From VFZP01 sp043730365 (GTDB lineage: Bacteria > Acidobacteriota > Terriglobia > Bryobacterales > Bryobacteraceae): DNA of 44,669 bases. Positions 43,061 through 44,669 of this stretch are shown here, piece by piece. A program made the translations under genes and the position numbers. The stretch is taken from contig JAYTKJ010000169.1 in NCBI GenBank assembly GCA_043730365.1, forward strand, positions 1 to 44,669. Direction: 5' to 3'. Below the pieces are notes generated by a model, which saw nothing but the letters and a program-made list of their open reading frames with translations, had not been told where the DNA came from and did not search any database. Numbering within the stretch: position 1 is the stretch's first letter; each line of letters opens with the position of its first letter.

Positions 43061-44470
43061 GCTTTCCAGACAATCAGCTTGGGTTCAGTCATCTCTTCGA
43101 TAGCGTACCGCGGGCCTTCGCGGCCCGTGCCTGAGAGCTTGACGCCGCCGTAGGGCATCTGGTCTACGCGGAACTGCGGGACCTGGTTGATCATGAAACC
43201 GCCCACGTGAACTTGCCGGGCGGCGGTGAAGGCTTTCTGGAGATCGCGCGTATAGATGCCGGCCTGGAGACCGTAGTCCGAATCGTTGACTAAAGCGATT
43301 GCTTCATCCAGAGTTGCGTAGGCGTTGATGCCGAGCACAGGCCCGAAGGCTTCCTGGCGCATGAGGGGGTTGGACTCGGGAACAGCGGTAAGTATGGCGG
43401 GCTCCACGGTGGCCCGGTCTCGGCGGTGCCCACCGGTGTGGAGCCGTGCGCCTGCGCTCACTGCGCCGCCAATCCATGCTTCGATGCGCTGGGCTTCTGC
43501 CGGGGTGATAAGCGAGCTATGTCGGTGGACGATTCTCGCGGATGGCCGATGACGAGCTTGCGCGTGGCCTCCACTACGCGGTCCAGGAATTCGCCCGCCA
43601 CCCGCTGGTGAACGTAGACACGCTGCACCGAGATACAGACCTGGCCCGAGTGCGCAAACGCCCCCGCCGCGCAGCGCACCGCGGCTTCGTCCAGATCGGC
43701 GTCGTCTTCGACAATCACCGCCGAGTTGTTGCCCAACTCCAGCGTCACGCGCTTGAGCCCGGCGATGGCGCGGAGGCGCGCGCCCATCTCCACGCTGCCG
43801 GTGAAGGTGACCATGTCGACACCAGGATGTTGCACCAGCGCGTCGCCAATCGCTCCCCCAGGGCCGGTGATCACGTTGAGAGCCCCAGCCGGGAGTCCGG
43901 CCTCTTCGAAAAGCTCCGCCATCAGCAGCGCACTGACAGGCGTCGAGGAGGCGGGTTTGTGCACCACGGTATTGCCCGCCGCCAAGGCCGGCCCGATCTT
44001 GTGCATCGCCAGGTTGAGCGGGAAGTTGAAAGGCGTGATGGCCGCGATCACCCCCACCGGTTCGCGCACCACCATTCCCCAATGCCCCTTGCCCGCCGGT
44101 TCGGCGTCCATCGGCACTACCTCGCCTCCCAACCGATGCGCCTCCTCGGATGAGAACAACAGCGTGTAGGAAGCGCGCTCCTCGATGCGCGCTTCCCGGA
44201 TAGGCTCGCCGCATTCAGAGACGATGGCGAAGGCAATGGCGTCGCGCCGCTCCAGGAGCAAGGCGTGTGCCCGCCGCAAGATCGCGCTGCGCTGCTCCCG
44301 GGTCATTTCCCGCATCACGGGTGCGACCGCCTGCGCAGCCCTGATCGCCGCGTCAACGTGCTCCCGTCCCGCCCGGAACATGGTGGCTACAGGTGAGCCG
44401 TCGTACGGCAGTTCAACGACTTGAGATGCGTCCGTGATGACCGATTGGCCATCCGCATGGGGAGCTGCAT
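43057..44470 (-). pseudogene. Aldehyde dehydrogenase, frameshifted
   Basis: An ALDH-superfamily enzyme split over two frames. The N-terminal part reads from the ATG at 44381 (MFRAGREHVDAAIRAAQAVA) through ITPFNFPLNLAMHKIGPALA, TFTGSVEMG, the Glu in ELGNN and the catalytic Cys in GQVCIS. Near 43515 one base is missing (ATA-GC-TCG where ATA-GGC-TCG would fit), and the rest continues as SLITPAEAQRIEAWIGGAVS to the end at 43057. The first ~30 residues (DGQSVITDASQVVELPYDGS) have no start in frame; an ATG at 44470 after AGGAG begins MQLPM in another frame, suggesting a second one-base loss near 44455. Catalytic residues are present, so sequence error is possible. Confidence 0.8.
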
Positions 44471-44491
44471 AGCTCCTATCCTATACCAAAG

Positions 44492-44504
44492 GCTAATGGT
44501 TAGC
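44492..44504. promoter_or_regulatory. 13-bp inverted repeat upstream of the aldehyde dehydrogenase
   Basis: GCTAATGGTTAGC is a perfect dyad of 5-bp arms around TGG. It lies between the aldehyde dehydrogenase and the ATPase at the right end of the window, so it could bind a regulator of either gene. No matching regulator is in the window. Confidence 0.4.
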
Positions 44505-44563
44505 TATAGACCGGAAGATTCGGCGGAGGTATTGCGGAAAAAGGAGGAAATACGGCAGAATAG

Positions 44564-44669
44564 ATGCGGAACTGTATGAACAAGGGCAAAGTGCTTAGAA
44601 TCGCTCCACTTAGGGAGCAGCTGAAAAGCGGGTCTATCCTGCTGCTCGGGCCACGCCAGACTGGTAAGT
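44564..44669 (+). CDS. AAA family ATPase, N-terminal fragment (continues past window)
   Basis: The visible ~35 residues read MRNCMNKGKVLRIAPLREQL then KSGSILLLGPRQTGK, with a Walker A motif GPRQTGK at the window edge. The GPRQTGKS(T/S) form is typical of the ATP-binding DUF4143/AAA_14 proteins common in bacteria and archaea, whose role is unclear. The start may be the ATG at 44564 or at 44576; an AGGAGG lies 15-20 bp upstream, a poor spacing for either. The gene is divergent from the aldehyde dehydrogenase gene. Confidence 0.75.
   Translation, partial: MRNCMNKGKVLRIAPLREQLKSGSILLLGPRQTGK

Overview
The window reads as a chromosomal segment of a GC-rich Acidobacteriota genome, most likely the Bryobacter/Solibacter side. 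The main clues are an Oar-type TonB-dependent receptor with an N-terminal carboxypeptidase-regulatory domain, a YncE/phosphoesterase fusion, a large secreted protein built from discoidin modules and Gly-rich linkers, and a Panacea-domain gene. This placement is inference from gene content; no rRNA, tRNA or CRISPR array was seen.

Layout. 1-3.7 kb: the end of signal peptidase I, a TetR regulator with candidate operators, a secreted cytochrome P460, TsaE and two uncharacterised proteins. 3.9-6.1 kb: a MacA-like adaptor and MacB/LolD-like ATPase with no permease after them. 6.3-12.7 kb: one very large exported metzincin-like protein on the minus strand, whose last domain is out of frame. 12.8-15.3 kb: a LytS/LytTR two-component pair behind a frameshifted TPR protein with a CxxCH motif. 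15.4-20 kb: an MFS transporter, RidA and O-methyltransferase cluster that has been partly duplicated; a Panacea toxin-antitoxin-like pair lies between the intact and decayed copies. 20-27.5 kb: a CBM9-like protein, the TonB-dependent receptor, a small exported protein and a TPR protein. The receptor and TPR genes share an upstream motif and a near-identical signal peptide. 27.7-31.3 kb: an exported alpha/beta hydrolase and the YncE/phosphoesterase fusion. 31.4-33.2 kb: a graveyard holding an AbrB-type antitoxin with a dead ParE/RelE-like toxin, a WG-repeat fragment and a broken exported protein. 33.4-44.7 kb: exported catalase-peroxidase, a second O-methyltransferase, LeuRS, Uma2, oligopeptidase B, endonuclease IV, a frameshifted aldehyde dehydrogenase and the start of an AAA ATPase.

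Many products carry signal peptides, so the cell seems to invest in envelope and extracellular work: oxidative defence, polymer or peptide handling, and transport. Single-base frameshifts recur in otherwise well-conserved genes (about 6.43, 15.01, 33.08 and 43.52 kb). Some may be assembly errors, but the duplicated RidA copy and the dead toxin carry several independent lesions and look truly decayed. Several genes have a -10-like hexamer exactly six bases before the chosen start codon, which suggests leaderless transcripts.
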